From the NCBI GenBank assembly GCA_964396895.1, contig CAYNGJ010000009.1, positions 79,269-143,268 on the forward strand: a DNA stretch of 64,000 nucleotides, in the 5' to 3' direction. Positions 7,286-14,544 of the stretch are shown here, piece after piece. The DNA comes from UBA2334 sp964396895. GTDB taxonomy: Bacteria; Pseudomonadota; Gammaproteobacteria; Burkholderiales; Burkholderiaceae_C. Both the position numbers and the translations under genes were made by a program. Position 1 is the stretch's first letter; the number at the start of each line of letters is the position of its first letter. Under the pieces are notes generated by a model. The model saw nothing but the letters and a program-made list of their open reading frames with translations. It had not been told where the DNA came from and searched no databases.

Positions 7286-9048
7286 GGCGCGGGGCTCCCA
7301 TTGACCACGCGCAGCCCAGCGCGCACGTTCAGGCGCGCGGCCAATGCAGGCAGTTCGGTTTCGGGTACGCCATCGGGATGCAGGCTTTTGAGCGTGCCCA
7401 GCAGCTCGGGCGACATGGCCACGCCCATGACCACCAGCTTTTGCGCCGCCGCAAAGTGCTTGAGCAACTCGGGCTCTGCCTGGGCCACACGTGTGGTGGT
7501 GTCCAGGTCAGTGCCCCGGCGCGGCAGCATGGCCACTGCGGGCAATTGCTGCTCGTGGTGTTTGTAGGGGTCGTGCTTGCCATCAAACGGCAGGGCCTTG
7601 GCCCTGCGGGCGGCAGCAGCAGCCTCGTCGGTGCTTGCGCCCATGGCCAGCCGCTCAACCAGCTTGCGGTTGGTGGTGGCCAGCGTGTCTGGCAGCGACT
7701 TCATTTCACGGCCAATGCGGGCGGCACCTACCCTAAAGCCGCCTTTGCCTTTTTCTGCCAACGGCACGGCAATGAGCTCTTCGCGCCCTTGGGTATCGTG
7801 CTGTATGACGTAGGCCACCTGCGCATCGAAGGGGTTGAACGTGATGTCCACCTTGCCCCCCACCAGCACGTTGGCCACGCCGCTCACGTCCCACACGCGG
7901 CCGTCAAACCGCACGCACAGTTCGCGGTCCACCACAGGGCTTTCTGGTGCATGGGTCAGCAGGTTGCGGGCCAGGGCGGCATCCACCAGGCGCAGCTGCG
8001 CCTGGGTAATTTCCATCCACTTGGCCCAGCGTGCCAGGCCGTGGCGGCGGTGCACGCGCACGCTGTTGTAGTAGCGCATCCACATTTGCGCCTTCTCATT
8101 GATCCAGGCAATGGAGGGCACGTGGACAAACTTGAAGCCACTCTCGAAGTTGGTTTCCACCAGGTTGTGGGCGTTTTCCACCTGGCCCTTGGCGCGGGGG
8201 TTGCCCGCCTCGTTCACCACGGGCTTCACATCCAGGCGGCGCAGCAGGTTACTGAAGGCACCGCCAATACCGGCGCTGCCGGGGTCCATCATCAAATGAA
8301 AGGGCACGCCGTGCATCTGCTGCTCGGCGCGCGGGGCAATGGCCGCCAGGAATGACTCGGCCATGTTCACCGTGCTCTCACCACCGGCCACGTAGTGCAC
8401 AAAGATGGAGCCGCTGTAGTGGTCGGTCAGCACATAACGGGTCAGGCGCTGGCGCTTGATCTTCTCGAAGTTGTCGGGCTTGTTCTTGTAGAACTCTTTG
8501 TTCGACATGGTTTGCACCCCGCCCTCTGGCACATAAAACAAGGTGCTGATGGAGGCGTCGATCTGCCACACGTCGTTGGGGTGGTCGCTGGCCAGGGCCT
8601 GCACGGGTGCGGGGGCGTTGAGCTGCTCGGGGTGCAGGGCATACAAGCGCAGGGCGCGGGCGCAGGCCGAGGCAGACAGCTGGCGGGTTTCACCGGTGAT
8701 GGGGTCTGTCACGCTGGCAAACAGGGGGTTGGCTGCCCGCACTTGCTCCAGCGTCAGCTTCAGGGCCTGAATGGATTTGTCGTTCAGGCGGTAGCCTTGC
8801 ATCAGGCGGCCTGACAGGTCACGGGCATCGGCCAGGCTCAGGCCAGTGGTGCCTGCATCGCTGCGGCGCTTGCGTTGGGGTTGCACGATGACCTCTTTCA
8901 AACGGCGCATGAGCGTGGCGCGTGACAGCCCCAGGTGCTCGCACGCCTGGGCATACACCGCTTCTTTGCCGCCATGGCCCGCTTCATGGGCGCGGCACTG
9001 CACGTCAAGCAGGGCATCTATCAGGGCGGGTGACATGGCGGGGCTCAT
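7282..9048 (-). CDS. DDE transposase (MuA-like, BcepMu TnpA type)
   Basis: The transposase catalyses strand transfer during integration and replicative transposition. With ATG 9048 as start it has 588 residues. The rve/DDE catalytic triad is visible as D164 (motif VWQIDAS), D255 (MMDPGSAG) and E291 (KGQVENA), with 35 residues between the second Asp and the Glu. An N-terminal helix-turn-helix (EHLGLSRATLMRRLKEV) and a C-terminal Mu-transposase-like beta domain (VRFDGRVWDVSG) flank the core. Longer starts upstream add an improbable His/Pro-rich extension. Neither ATG 9048 nor ATG 9036 has a strong ribosome site, so the exact start is uncertain. Confidence 0.92.
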   Translation of the reverse strand: MSPAMSPALIDALLDVQCRAHEAGHGGKEAVYAQACEHLGLSRATLMRRLKEVIVQPQRKRRSDAGTTGLSLADARDLSGRLMQGYRLNDKSIQALKLTLEQVRAANPLFASVTDPITGETRQLSASACARALRLYALHPEQLNAPAPVQALASDHPNDVWQIDASISTLFYVPEGGVQTMSNKEFYKNKPDNFEKIKRQRLTRYVLTDHYSGSIFVHYVAGGESTVNMAESFLAAIAPRAEQQMHGVPFHLMMDPGSAGIGGAFSNLLRRLDVKPVVNEAGNPRAKGQVENAHNLVETNFESGFKFVHVPSIAWINEKAQMWMRYYNSVRVHRRHGLARWAKWMEITQAQLRLVDAALARNLLTHAPESPVVDRELCVRFDGRVWDVSGVANVLVGGKVDITFNPFDAQVAYVIQHDTQGREELIAVPLAEKGKGGFRVGAARIGREMKSLPDTLATTNRKLVERLAMGASTDEAAAAARRAKALPFDGKHDPYKHHEQQLPAVAMLPRRGTDLDTTTRVAQAEPELLKHFAAAQKLVVMGVAMSPELLGTLKSLHPDGVPETELPALAARLNVRAGLRVVNGSPAP

Positions 9049-9077
9049 GGTGTGGCTTGTGGGCGGGTGGCTGGGCT

Positions 9078-10046
9078 TTAGTTGGCAGCAGGGCCGGGTG
9101 TGCCGGTGGTGGCGGGTTGCACGGCTGCCCAGCGCTCCCACTCGGGAGTGCCGCCCACCTCGGGCAGGCTGAACTCGTCGCGCAGCAGCACCAGCTCGGC
9201 CATCACCTGGCCCACCAAGCCCGCCATGAACAGGCTTTGGTCTTCGGCGCAGTTGTTCAGGGCAATGAGGGCGTGGCGCAAACCACCTTGCACCAGGCCC
9301 AAGGTTTCGGCCTGGATATTGGTGGCCTCCTGCTTGGTGCGCTTGATCTCTTCGCTGGCAGGCAGGCGCTTGATCAGGCGCACCTCTTCGTGCAGCTCGG
9401 CGTTCACGGCCTCTTGTCGTTCGGCCCGCTTCTTGTGTTTCTCTGACTCCTGGCGCTCTTTTTTCACGGCTGCACGCAGCTCACGCACCGACATGCGGGA
9501 CACGTCATCAAGGGCCAGTTCGCCGGTTTGCCCTTGCTCGGCCAATTCTTCAATCTGCCTGTCTTCAAGCGGCAGCAGCTCGGTCATTTTGGAGAAGCCC
9601 AACTTTTCCAAATTCCGCGACGTCGCGGAATTTGCAAAGCGTTTGGCCATCGCCATGTACCGACCGGCTGCGTCTTCACTGATGGACAGGCGCTCAAGCG
9701 TGGGCAGGAATTCCCCATGTTTGCAGCTTTTCTTAAGCAGCAGCAGGTACGCGCCCAGCTCAAAAATGGCCATGCCAATTCGATTTATGGCCTCCTTGGC
9801 TGAGTTCTCTAGCACGGCAGGGTCGGTGCTGCCTTGGTAGTTCAGCTCGCTGGCCAGGGCGGCCACGGCTTGGTTTTGCTGTTGCACAGCCAGGGTGAAC
9901 TGGTCTTGGGTGTCGACCAAGCGCTGGGCTGCAGCGGGCGACACGGCAATGGCGGTGGTGGGCTGTGCGGGGGTGGCTGGGGTGCGTCCGCGTGTGGTGG
10001 CTTGCATGGCGGCTTCAATGGCTTTGGCTTCTGTGTTGGTGGTCAT
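9078..10046 (-). CDS. DUF3102 family phage protein
   Basis: This 322-residue protein fits DUF3102, found upstream of the transposase genes in BcepMu-like phages. The conserved block is IGMAIFELGAYLLLLKKSCK followed by FLPTLERLSISEDAAGRYMAMAKRFANS. The central region (about residues 195-235) is a charged helical stretch likely to form a coiled coil. The function is unknown; partial resemblance to partition/ParB-like helices suggests DNA binding. The codons for the FANSATSRNLEK region form a 26-bp perfect DNA palindrome, which is unusual in a coding sequence. Confidence 0.8.
   Translation of the reverse strand: MTTNTEAKAIEAAMQATTRGRTPATPAQPTTAIAVSPAAAQRLVDTQDQFTLAVQQQNQAVAALASELNYQGSTDPAVLENSAKEAINRIGMAIFELGAYLLLLKKSCKHGEFLPTLERLSISEDAAGRYMAMAKRFANSATSRNLEKLGFSKMTELLPLEDRQIEELAEQGQTGELALDDVSRMSVRELRAAVKKERQESEKHKKRAERQEAVNAELHEEVRLIKRLPASEEIKRTKQEATNIQAETLGLVQGGLRHALIALNNCAEDQSLFMAGLVGQVMAELVLLRDEFSLPEVGGTPEWERWAAVQPATTGTPGPAAN
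9609..9634. repeat. 26-bp perfect palindrome inside DUF3102 gene
   Basis: Positions 9609-9634 read identically on both strands, with core CCGCGACGTCGCGG and AT-rich arms. The next base pair outward does not match. It lies wholly within the DUF3102 coding frame and encodes the AEFANSATSRN-like segment. The symmetry suggests a binding site or an inserted palindromic mini-element kept in frame. Confidence 0.85.
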
Positions 10047-10072
10047 GGCGTTCGGTTGTGTGGGTCGGTAGG

Positions 10073-10381
10073 TCAGTGGTCAGTCAGTGCGCGCTTCAGG
10101 TCAGCCATGCGGTTTTCAGCACGGCCGAAGTCGGCCATCACGCGCAGGTAGGTGGCCTGGGCCATTTCGGGGCGTGGGTAAAAGCGCCCGTTCTCGGCGT
10201 TCTTGCGTGCCCAGCCTTTGTCAATCAGCTTGGCCATGGCGCGGGTGATCTGGGGCGGGCTGGTCTTGACGGCTTGGGCCAGGTCGGTGTTGGTGGCACC
10301 GGTGGCGGCAAAGCCGCACAGGGCTTCCAGCACATCCAGCACCAGGCCTGCGCCTTTGCTGTCGGTGGTGTCGTTGCTCAT
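10073..10381 (-). CDS. Winged-helix (IclR/MarR-like) phage regulator
   Basis: The 102-residue protein has a clear winged-helix DNA-binding pattern: VLDVLEALCGFAATGATNTD, then LAQAVKTSPPQITRAMAKLI and the wing WARKNAENGRFYPRPE. This is the N-terminal domain of IclR-type regulators without the effector domain. Small proteins of this kind occur in the early operon of BcepMu-like phages between the CII-like gene and DUF3102. A regulatory role in early transcription is inferred. Confidence 0.78.
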   Translation of the reverse strand: MSNDTTDSKGAGLVLDVLEALCGFAATGATNTDLAQAVKTSPPQITRAMAKLIDKGWARKNAENGRFYPRPEMAQATYLRVMADFGRAENRMADLKRALTDH

Positions 10382-10384
10382 GGC

Positions 10385-10867
10385 TCAGAACTCCAACTCA
10401 GGTGTGGTGTAAGCAGCCACGTTGCCTTGGTGGTAGGCCACCTGTTCCAGGTGGGTGCGCAGGGCTTGCAGGGTGGCTTCTGGGCAGGCTTTGTCGCCGC
10501 CTTTGTAAAAGTCGTCCAGCAGCTGCAGGGCGGTGGCAAAGCCGCTGTTGAGCTCCACCATGTCGGCGGGGCTGGCCTGGCGGCCCTTGGGTATGGCCAC
10601 CAGCAGGTAGCCCTCGCTGGCGGCAAACCAGCGGGTCACAAAGTTGATGCCGCAGGCCAGCTCAAAGGGGCGCACCAGGTTGGCGGGCATGCGCCCGCTT
10701 TGCAGCCACTTGTACAGGGCGTAGTGGTCGGCAACGCCCATGTCGTCGGCAATGCGCTCCATGCTTTTGTTCAGGCGCTCGCGGGCGTGGTCTTTGCACA
10801 GCTCCATGGCGTGGCGCAGGCTGGTGGGTTGCAGGAGCTTCCAATTGCGGTTGGGTTTTGCAGTCAT
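10385..10867 (-). CDS. Phage regulatory CII-family protein (CP76-like)
   Basis: The 160-residue product from ATG 10867 matches the phage regulatory CII family (Phage_CP76). Typical features are LRHAMELCKDHARERLNKSM, the short HTH-like IADDMGVADHYALYKWLQSG, then RPFELACGINFVTRWFAASEG and the C-terminal HQGNVAAYTTPELEF. The longer frame starting at 10963 would add an unlikely N-terminal tail. Members are thought to regulate early transcription or replication. It is cotranscribed with the wHTH gene three bases downstream. Confidence 0.85.
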   Translation of the reverse strand: MTAKPNRNWKLLQPTSLRHAMELCKDHARERLNKSMERIADDMGVADHYALYKWLQSGRMPANLVRPFELACGINFVTRWFAASEGYLLVAIPKGRQASPADMVELNSGFATALQLLDDFYKGGDKACPEATLQALRTHLEQVAYHQGNVAAYTTPELEF

Positions 10868-10952
10868 GCGGCACCCCCTGCTTTTTGGGTTGCCAAACAA
10901 AAACCGTTTTTGCATCTGGTGCAACGGCGTTGCGGTGGGCACAGTTGAGCCA

Positions 10953-11531
10953 TCACTCACCACCCCCCACGGAGAAATGCAATGACACGCTCACCAGCGA
11001 TTTACCAGTGCCTGGACTGCCACACTCAGACGCCAGGGTGCGAGCCAGAGCCACCAGTTTGGCAATGGAATCAGCGGCAGGTGCCGCGCTTGCTGTGCCC
11101 GCGTTGTGGCTGTGGCTGCGCCCCTGTGGGCTGGCTGCTGGCGGCGATGGAGGCGTGCCATGAGCATGCGGCGCGCGGCGTGAGCATTCATGACCTGAGC
11201 CACAGCATGTGGTCTGGCTGCCCCAACTCGCTGGAGTGCCAGCAGCTGGGCCACTATGCGGGCAACTGTGAGCAGGCGCAGGCGGTGATGCCCAAATGCC
11301 TGGCTGCTGTTCATGCGCGGTTGCAAGCAGTGGAGCGCCAGTTGGGTTGGAGTCGGCCCGCACCGCCACCAAGTCGCCCACGGCCACACCGGGCAGGTGG
11401 GCAGCCGACCAGCGGTGGCCCGCAAAGCTGATGCACAGGTCCGGGCCCACGCGGCGCACTTGCCAATGCTGGACGGACGGGGGTGGCACTTGCCCCAGCA
11501 CGTAGGCGTCAAGCCAGTCGGGCGCGTTCAT
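10953..11531 (-). CDS. Hypothetical phage protein, 3' part probably replaced
   Basis: The frame starts at ATG 11531, overlapping the upstream ner-like gene stop (ATGA). Its first 60 or so residues look genuine (MNAPDWLDAYVLGQVPPPSV, then VRRVGPDLCISFAGHRWSAA) with G/C-rich third positions. From about base 11340 to the stop at 10953 the frame turns into low-complexity Ser/Pro/His sequence that is the complement of the Cys-rich plus-strand gene. This suggests a gene whose 3' end was lost or overwritten by recombination. Function unknown. Confidence 0.5.
   Translation of the reverse strand: MNAPDWLDAYVLGQVPPPSVQHWQVRRVGPDLCISFAGHRWSAAHLPGVAVGDLVAVRADSNPTGAPLLATAHEQQPGIWASPPAPAHSCPHSGPAAGTPASWGSQTTCCGSGHECSRRAPHAHGTPPSPPAASPQGRSHSHNAGTASAAPAADSIAKLVALARTLASECGSPGTGKSLVSVSLHFSVGGGE
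10982..11431 (+). CDS. Cys-rich hypothetical protein opposing the early operon
   Basis: A 149-residue frame starts at ATG 10982 after a good ribosome site (GGAGAA). It has several metal-site-like Cys groups: CLDC near residue 10, CPRCGCGC near residue 40, and later scattered Cys/His. Third codon positions are strongly G/C up to about base 11345, which supports translation in this frame; beyond that the frame reads antisense to the neighbouring gene. It points against the leftward early operon, so it needs its own promoter in 10868-10981. Zinc binding is inferred and no family is recognised. Confidence 0.55.
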   Translation: MTRSPAIYQCLDCHTQTPGCEPEPPVWQWNQRQVPRLLCPRCGCGCAPVGWLLAAMEACHEHAARGVSIHDLSHSMWSGCPNSLECQQLGHYAGNCEQAQAVMPKCLAAVHARLQAVERQLGWSRPAPPPSRPRPHRAGGQPTSGGPQS

Positions 11532-11803
11532 GCCTGTGCCCCTTGCGCCTTGGCCACGGGTGGGCGACCTTTGTTGGCTTGCTTGGTGGCCACGGCGCGG
11601 CCCGCCTTGAGGCCCAAAAAGACGGCAATGTTGTGACTGGCCCCGCGCAGGCCACGTTGTTTGCGGCCAGCGCGGTGGCGGGCCAGTAGCTCGTACACAA
11701 GGCTGCTGCTGACGTCGAAGCGGCGGGCCACTTCGGCCTTGCTCAGGCCGTGCTCGGCCAGCCAGGCTTCGGCCTGTTCTGGGGTGCGGAGGGGCTGTGT
11801 CAT
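11528..11803 (-). CDS. Ner-like small HTH protein at head of early operon
   Basis: A 91-residue protein from ATG 11803 contains a helix-turn-helix (GLSKAEVARRFDVSSSLVYE) and a basic tail (LLARHRAGRKQRGLRG, then a C-terminus rich in Lys/Ala). It is the first gene of the leftward early operon, the position of the Mu negative regulator Ner, facing the rightward repressor. No Shine-Dalgarno is visible at this ATG, and a longer start at 11875 adds low-complexity residues. The analogy with Ner is by position and size. Confidence 0.65.
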   Translation of the reverse strand: MTQPLRTPEQAEAWLAEHGLSKAEVARRFDVSSSLVYELLARHRAGRKQRGLRGASHNIAVFLGLKAGRAVATKQANKGRPPVAKAQGAQA

Positions 11804-11861
11804 GGTGGTGGTGTGTGTTGGTGGTGGTAAATTGATGGCCTTAGACAAACAGGGAGAAGTC

Positions 11862-12092
11862 ATGGATGGCAGCAAACCAAGCCCCGTTACCCCAGCCGAC
11901 GAGAAGGCACTGGCGATGTACTACGCCTACGCCGCACTGGTGCGGGCGCTTTGTCTGAATGGCTCTTTGAGCCTTGATGAGTTGATGTCTCAGCTGGCTG
12001 GTGCGAACCAGCAGCTGCATCGGATTGGAGAGACTGAGGCGGCAACATTCCTTGGTCAGATTGCGCAAAACCTGCAGGCGATTGACGACTGA
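11862..12092 (+). CDS. Small phage protein, unknown function
   Basis: A 76-residue frame starts with ATG 11862 after GGGAGAA, a good ribosome site that decides this start over an in-frame upstream extension. The protein is helical (ALAMYYAYAALVRALCLNGS, then a Leu/Gln-rich C-terminus) with no recognised motif. It is the first rightward gene next to the immunity region and precedes the repressor by about 180 bases. Confidence 0.6.
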   Translation: MDGSKPSPVTPADEKALAMYYAYAALVRALCLNGSLSLDELMSQLAGANQQLHRIGETEAATFLGQIAQNLQAIDD

Positions 12093-12241
12093 TCGCGCTG
12101 CGGCATGACCACCCGGCAGGTGCGGTCATGGCTGACCATGGCCGCAAGCTGAGTGGTTTTGATGTGGCGTTTTGAGGGGTCATTTTTTTGGCCTTGGGTG
12201 GTGGTGGTGTTACGGGCTGTTTTTGGCGTTGGTGGGATTAT

Positions 12242-12257
12242 GCACAATAAATTGTGC
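12242..12257. promoter_or_regulatory. Inverted-repeat operator candidate upstream of the repressor
   Basis: GCACAAT at 12242-12248 and ATTGTGC at 12251-12257 form a perfect 7-bp inverted repeat with a 2-bp spacer, 18 bases before the repressor start (GTG 12275). It is AT-rich in an otherwise GC-rich region, as expected for a repressor binding site that autoregulates the gene. Confidence 0.6.
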
Positions 12258-12274
12258 TTTTACAAGGCTTCGTC

Positions 12275-12808
12275 GTGAGCGATGAAAAATTTTTTGAGGT
12301 CGGTGCGCGCATCGCTGCTTTGCGTGGACTCATGAAGCAATCTGAATTCGCTGAATCTCTTGGCGTGCATCGCAATTCAGTGGTTGGTTGGGAGTCTGGT
12401 AAACGTCTGCCGGACGGGGAATCGCTTGTGCGGATGGCAGAAAAGTTCAATGCGGACATACAGGCGCTGCTACTAGGCAAGCCTGGCGGCGCTGCCCCCG
12501 ACTTGCGACCCGACGAAGAAAAACTGTTGGCCGACTACCGGGCGGCGCACTCCGACGCACGCGAGCGCATTCGCCAGATAGCGGCCACGGCGGCCAGCAG
12601 CCCGAAGCGCGGGGCCAAGGCGGATGCGCCCGTGCCCACCCAGCACGCCAAGTCAGGCGGGGTGAATGTGGGCGGCGGCGTGGGTGGCGATGTGCTGGCT
12701 GGTGGCGCCATCAAGGCCGGTGGCGACGTGACTGGCCCCACCGTTATTCACAACACCAGTAGCGTCGACCGCAGTTTTCTGTCTGGAATATTCAATCGGG
12801 GCAAGTAG
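12275..12808 (+). CDS. Phage repressor-like HTH protein with Gly-rich C-terminus
   Basis: The 177-residue product (GTG 12275, AAGG nine bases upstream) has a Cro/CI-type HTH at about residues 10-65 (RIAALRGLMKQSEFAESLGV, then HRNSVVGWESGKRLPDGESL). The expected C-terminal peptidase domain of LexA/CI repressors is absent. Instead residues 130-165 are Gly-rich (GGVNVGGGVGGDVLAGGAIK), followed by TVIHNTSSVDRSFLSGIF. It lies where the Mu c repressor would be and has an operator-like inverted repeat in front. Induction by RecA cleavage seems unlikely given the missing peptidase. Confidence 0.75.
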   Translation: MSDEKFFEVGARIAALRGLMKQSEFAESLGVHRNSVVGWESGKRLPDGESLVRMAEKFNADIQALLLGKPGGAAPDLRPDEEKLLADYRAAHSDARERIRQIAATAASSPKRGAKADAPVPTQHAKSGGVNVGGGVGGDVLAGGAIKAGGDVTGPTVIHNTSSVDRSFLSGIFNRGK

Positions 12809-12848
12809 CCCAGCCAGTTTCTCAACCACAAGCCAGGGAGGCTTATTC

Positions 12849-13241
12849 ATGCAGCAAGAAGGTCGGCCAACAACAGAGGCGCAAAGCCCGGGGCCACACA
12901 CCACACACAACACAGTCAGCATTCAAAACTCGGCGTTTTGCGTGGTGTACATGGGGCAAATCGTCATCAACGTGCCTCGGCTTTTCCCGGCCCGTACGCC
13001 CTTGCAGCAGCTGGGGTTTCGCCATTGGGTATGGGTGGTCCTGGTGGCTGGGTTTGGTGTGTTCAGCGCCGCGTGGCTGGGTGTGTTTGCCCTTGCCCAC
13101 GCCACCACAGGGCGCTGGGCTGTGCCCATTGGCCTGTTCGGTTTCAGCACGATGTTGATGCTTTGGCTGCTGGAGTGGGGGGTGTTGAGCCCCTTGCGAG
13201 CTGGCAGACCTGCCGATATCCAGCTGGGAGGCACCCCATGA
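12849..13241 (+). CDS. Small membrane protein of the moron cassette
   Basis: A 130-residue protein starts at ATG 12849 after AGGGAGG. The N-terminal 50 residues are soluble and include HNTVSIQNSAF, which resembles the HNTSSVDRSF end of the preceding repressor. Two hydrophobic segments follow (VWVVLVAGFGVFSAAWLGVF and VPIGLFGFSTMLMLWLLEW) that should span the inner membrane. Its stop overlaps the next start as ATGA. Function unknown. The repressor-moron-membrane arrangement is typical of lysogenic conversion or exclusion genes. Confidence 0.6.
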   Translation: MQQEGRPTTEAQSPGPHTTHNTVSIQNSAFCVVYMGQIVINVPRLFPARTPLQQLGFRHWVWVVLVAGFGVFSAAWLGVFALAHATTGRWAVPIGLFGFSTMLMLWLLEWGVLSPLRAGRPADIQLGGTP

Positions 13242-13960
13242 TTGCTTTGGAAAGCGATTACGACCAGGCCTTTACCGAGGTAATTTCAGAGTTGAGTGGC
13301 CCACCCGAAATACTGCTGCGCATGCGTTCTGGTCGCGCAGAATTTTTGCAGCTGCTGGGCGACTCGCGCAAAGCTGGCCAGTGGGTAGCGCAAACGCTGG
13401 AGGGCCTGGATTGGGATTGGCCGCGTTGGCACACCAATGCGGCCAGCATGTTTGAAGATGACAACACGTTACCCGCTCTCAGGGCAGAGGCATCCGCCAT
13501 TGCGCAAGCGGATGCCCTGAATATGATGACCGTGCCACAGCTCAAGGCGTTGCTGCTTCGGCACGGCAGCCCACTTCCCACCGGGAAGGCCACAAAAGCC
13601 GATGTACTGGCTGCTGTGCAGTCGTTGCCACCCAGTGTGCTCAATGGGGTGGCTCAAGAGCTGGTTCAGCAATGGCTGGGCAAAAAGGTGGTGGCCTGCC
13701 GCCAGAAGATGGGGACACGCATGGCGGGGCGAATCAGCCACATTGCAATGGAGCGCATGCGACTTTGCCAGCGCAGCGATCCTGCCTGCCTCGCCTTGCG
13801 CCCCCGCTGGCAATTCATTTGCGGTGACCCGCAGTCTGCGCCCAAATCATGCAAGAAATTCAACGGCAAGGTGCTTCCTGCACAGCAGGCGTTGGGCACC
13901 TTCCCAAGGCTGCCATGTGAGCGAATTGATTGCATGTGCCGCATTGCAACGCAAGCATGA
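13238..13960 (+). CDS. SAP-like motif protein, unknown function
   Basis: This 240-residue protein begins at ATG 13238, overlapping the previous stop. Residues about 88-120 (MMTVPQLKALLLRHGSPLPT, then ATKADVLAAV) resemble a SAP DNA-binding helix pair. The C-terminal 80 residues hold several Cys (CRQKMG, CQRSDPAC, CERIDCMC) that could bind metal or form disulfides. It belongs to a three-gene cassette coupled by ATGA overlaps. No family recognised; DNA association is an inference. Confidence 0.55.
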   Translation: MIALESDYDQAFTEVISELSGPPEILLRMRSGRAEFLQLLGDSRKAGQWVAQTLEGLDWDWPRWHTNAASMFEDDNTLPALRAEASAIAQADALNMMTVPQLKALLLRHGSPLPTGKATKADVLAAVQSLPPSVLNGVAQELVQQWLGKKVVACRQKMGTRMAGRISHIAMERMRLCQRSDPACLALRPRWQFICGDPQSAPKSCKKFNGKVLPAQQALGTFPRLPCERIDCMCRIATQA

Positions 13961-14472
13961 CCACCCGTAAATTTCTGGCCATTTATGGCTTGTGCTTATG
14001 CGCTGCACTGCCAGCACACGCCATCAACAAGTGCACCGGCCCTGATGGCAAGGTGTCTTTCCAAGATGCGCCTTGTGCCGGGCGGGGGGAGGTCATATCG
14101 GTCAAGCCCGCCAGCGGGAGTGCACCCGCTGCACCCGCCACGCCAAAGGCAACAGCCCCGCCTGCAGCAGCAGCTGCACCACCGGTGGCTGCTGCACCGC
14201 CACCCGCCACACACGCACCACAACCCAAAGCACAGCTGGATGCCGAGGCCGACATGTGCCTGGCCTGGTACAAGCCGCTGCTGCGCGACCCCATGGGCGC
14301 CTACTACACCGAAGCCAGGCGGGAGCGACGGGTGGTGCACATCACCGTGCACGGCACAAACGGCTACGGCGGGTACGTGACCAAGCCCGCCGCATGCGAG
14401 ATTTATGCAGGCAAGCTGAACGAGGCCTGGACAAAAAACCACGCCCGTACAGCTGGGTGGGGGGTGGATTGA
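13957..14472 (+). CDS. Exported DUF4124-like protein
   Basis: The 171-residue protein starts at ATG 13957 (ATGA overlap). Residues 1-22 form a signal peptide ending in ALPAHA. The next part, INKCTGPDGKVSFQDAPCAG, matches the short DUF4124 beta domain with two Cys. An Ala/Pro-rich linker (about residues 55-95) leads to a C-terminal domain with ITVHGTNGYGGYVTKPAACE. It is predicted to be periplasmic. As part of the moron cassette in the prophage it may alter the lysogen envelope, but this is not shown. Confidence 0.7.
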   Translation: MTTRKFLAIYGLCLCAALPAHAINKCTGPDGKVSFQDAPCAGRGEVISVKPASGSAPAAPATPKATAPPAAAAAPPVAAAPPPATHAPQPKAQLDAEADMCLAWYKPLLRDPMGAYYTEARRERRVVHITVHGTNGYGGYVTKPAACEIYAGKLNEAWTKNHARTAGWGVD

Positions 14473-14544
14473 TGATCCTTGGTCACTGCCTGCTCGTCAA
14501 CCCGACCATCAGTGCAGTCATTCGAAAATAGAAAGGGAGTAAAT

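Noticed and set aside
10991..11512. 173-codon minus-strand frame
   Set aside because: It is a third reading frame through the two opposing genes, with no coding-like codon use.
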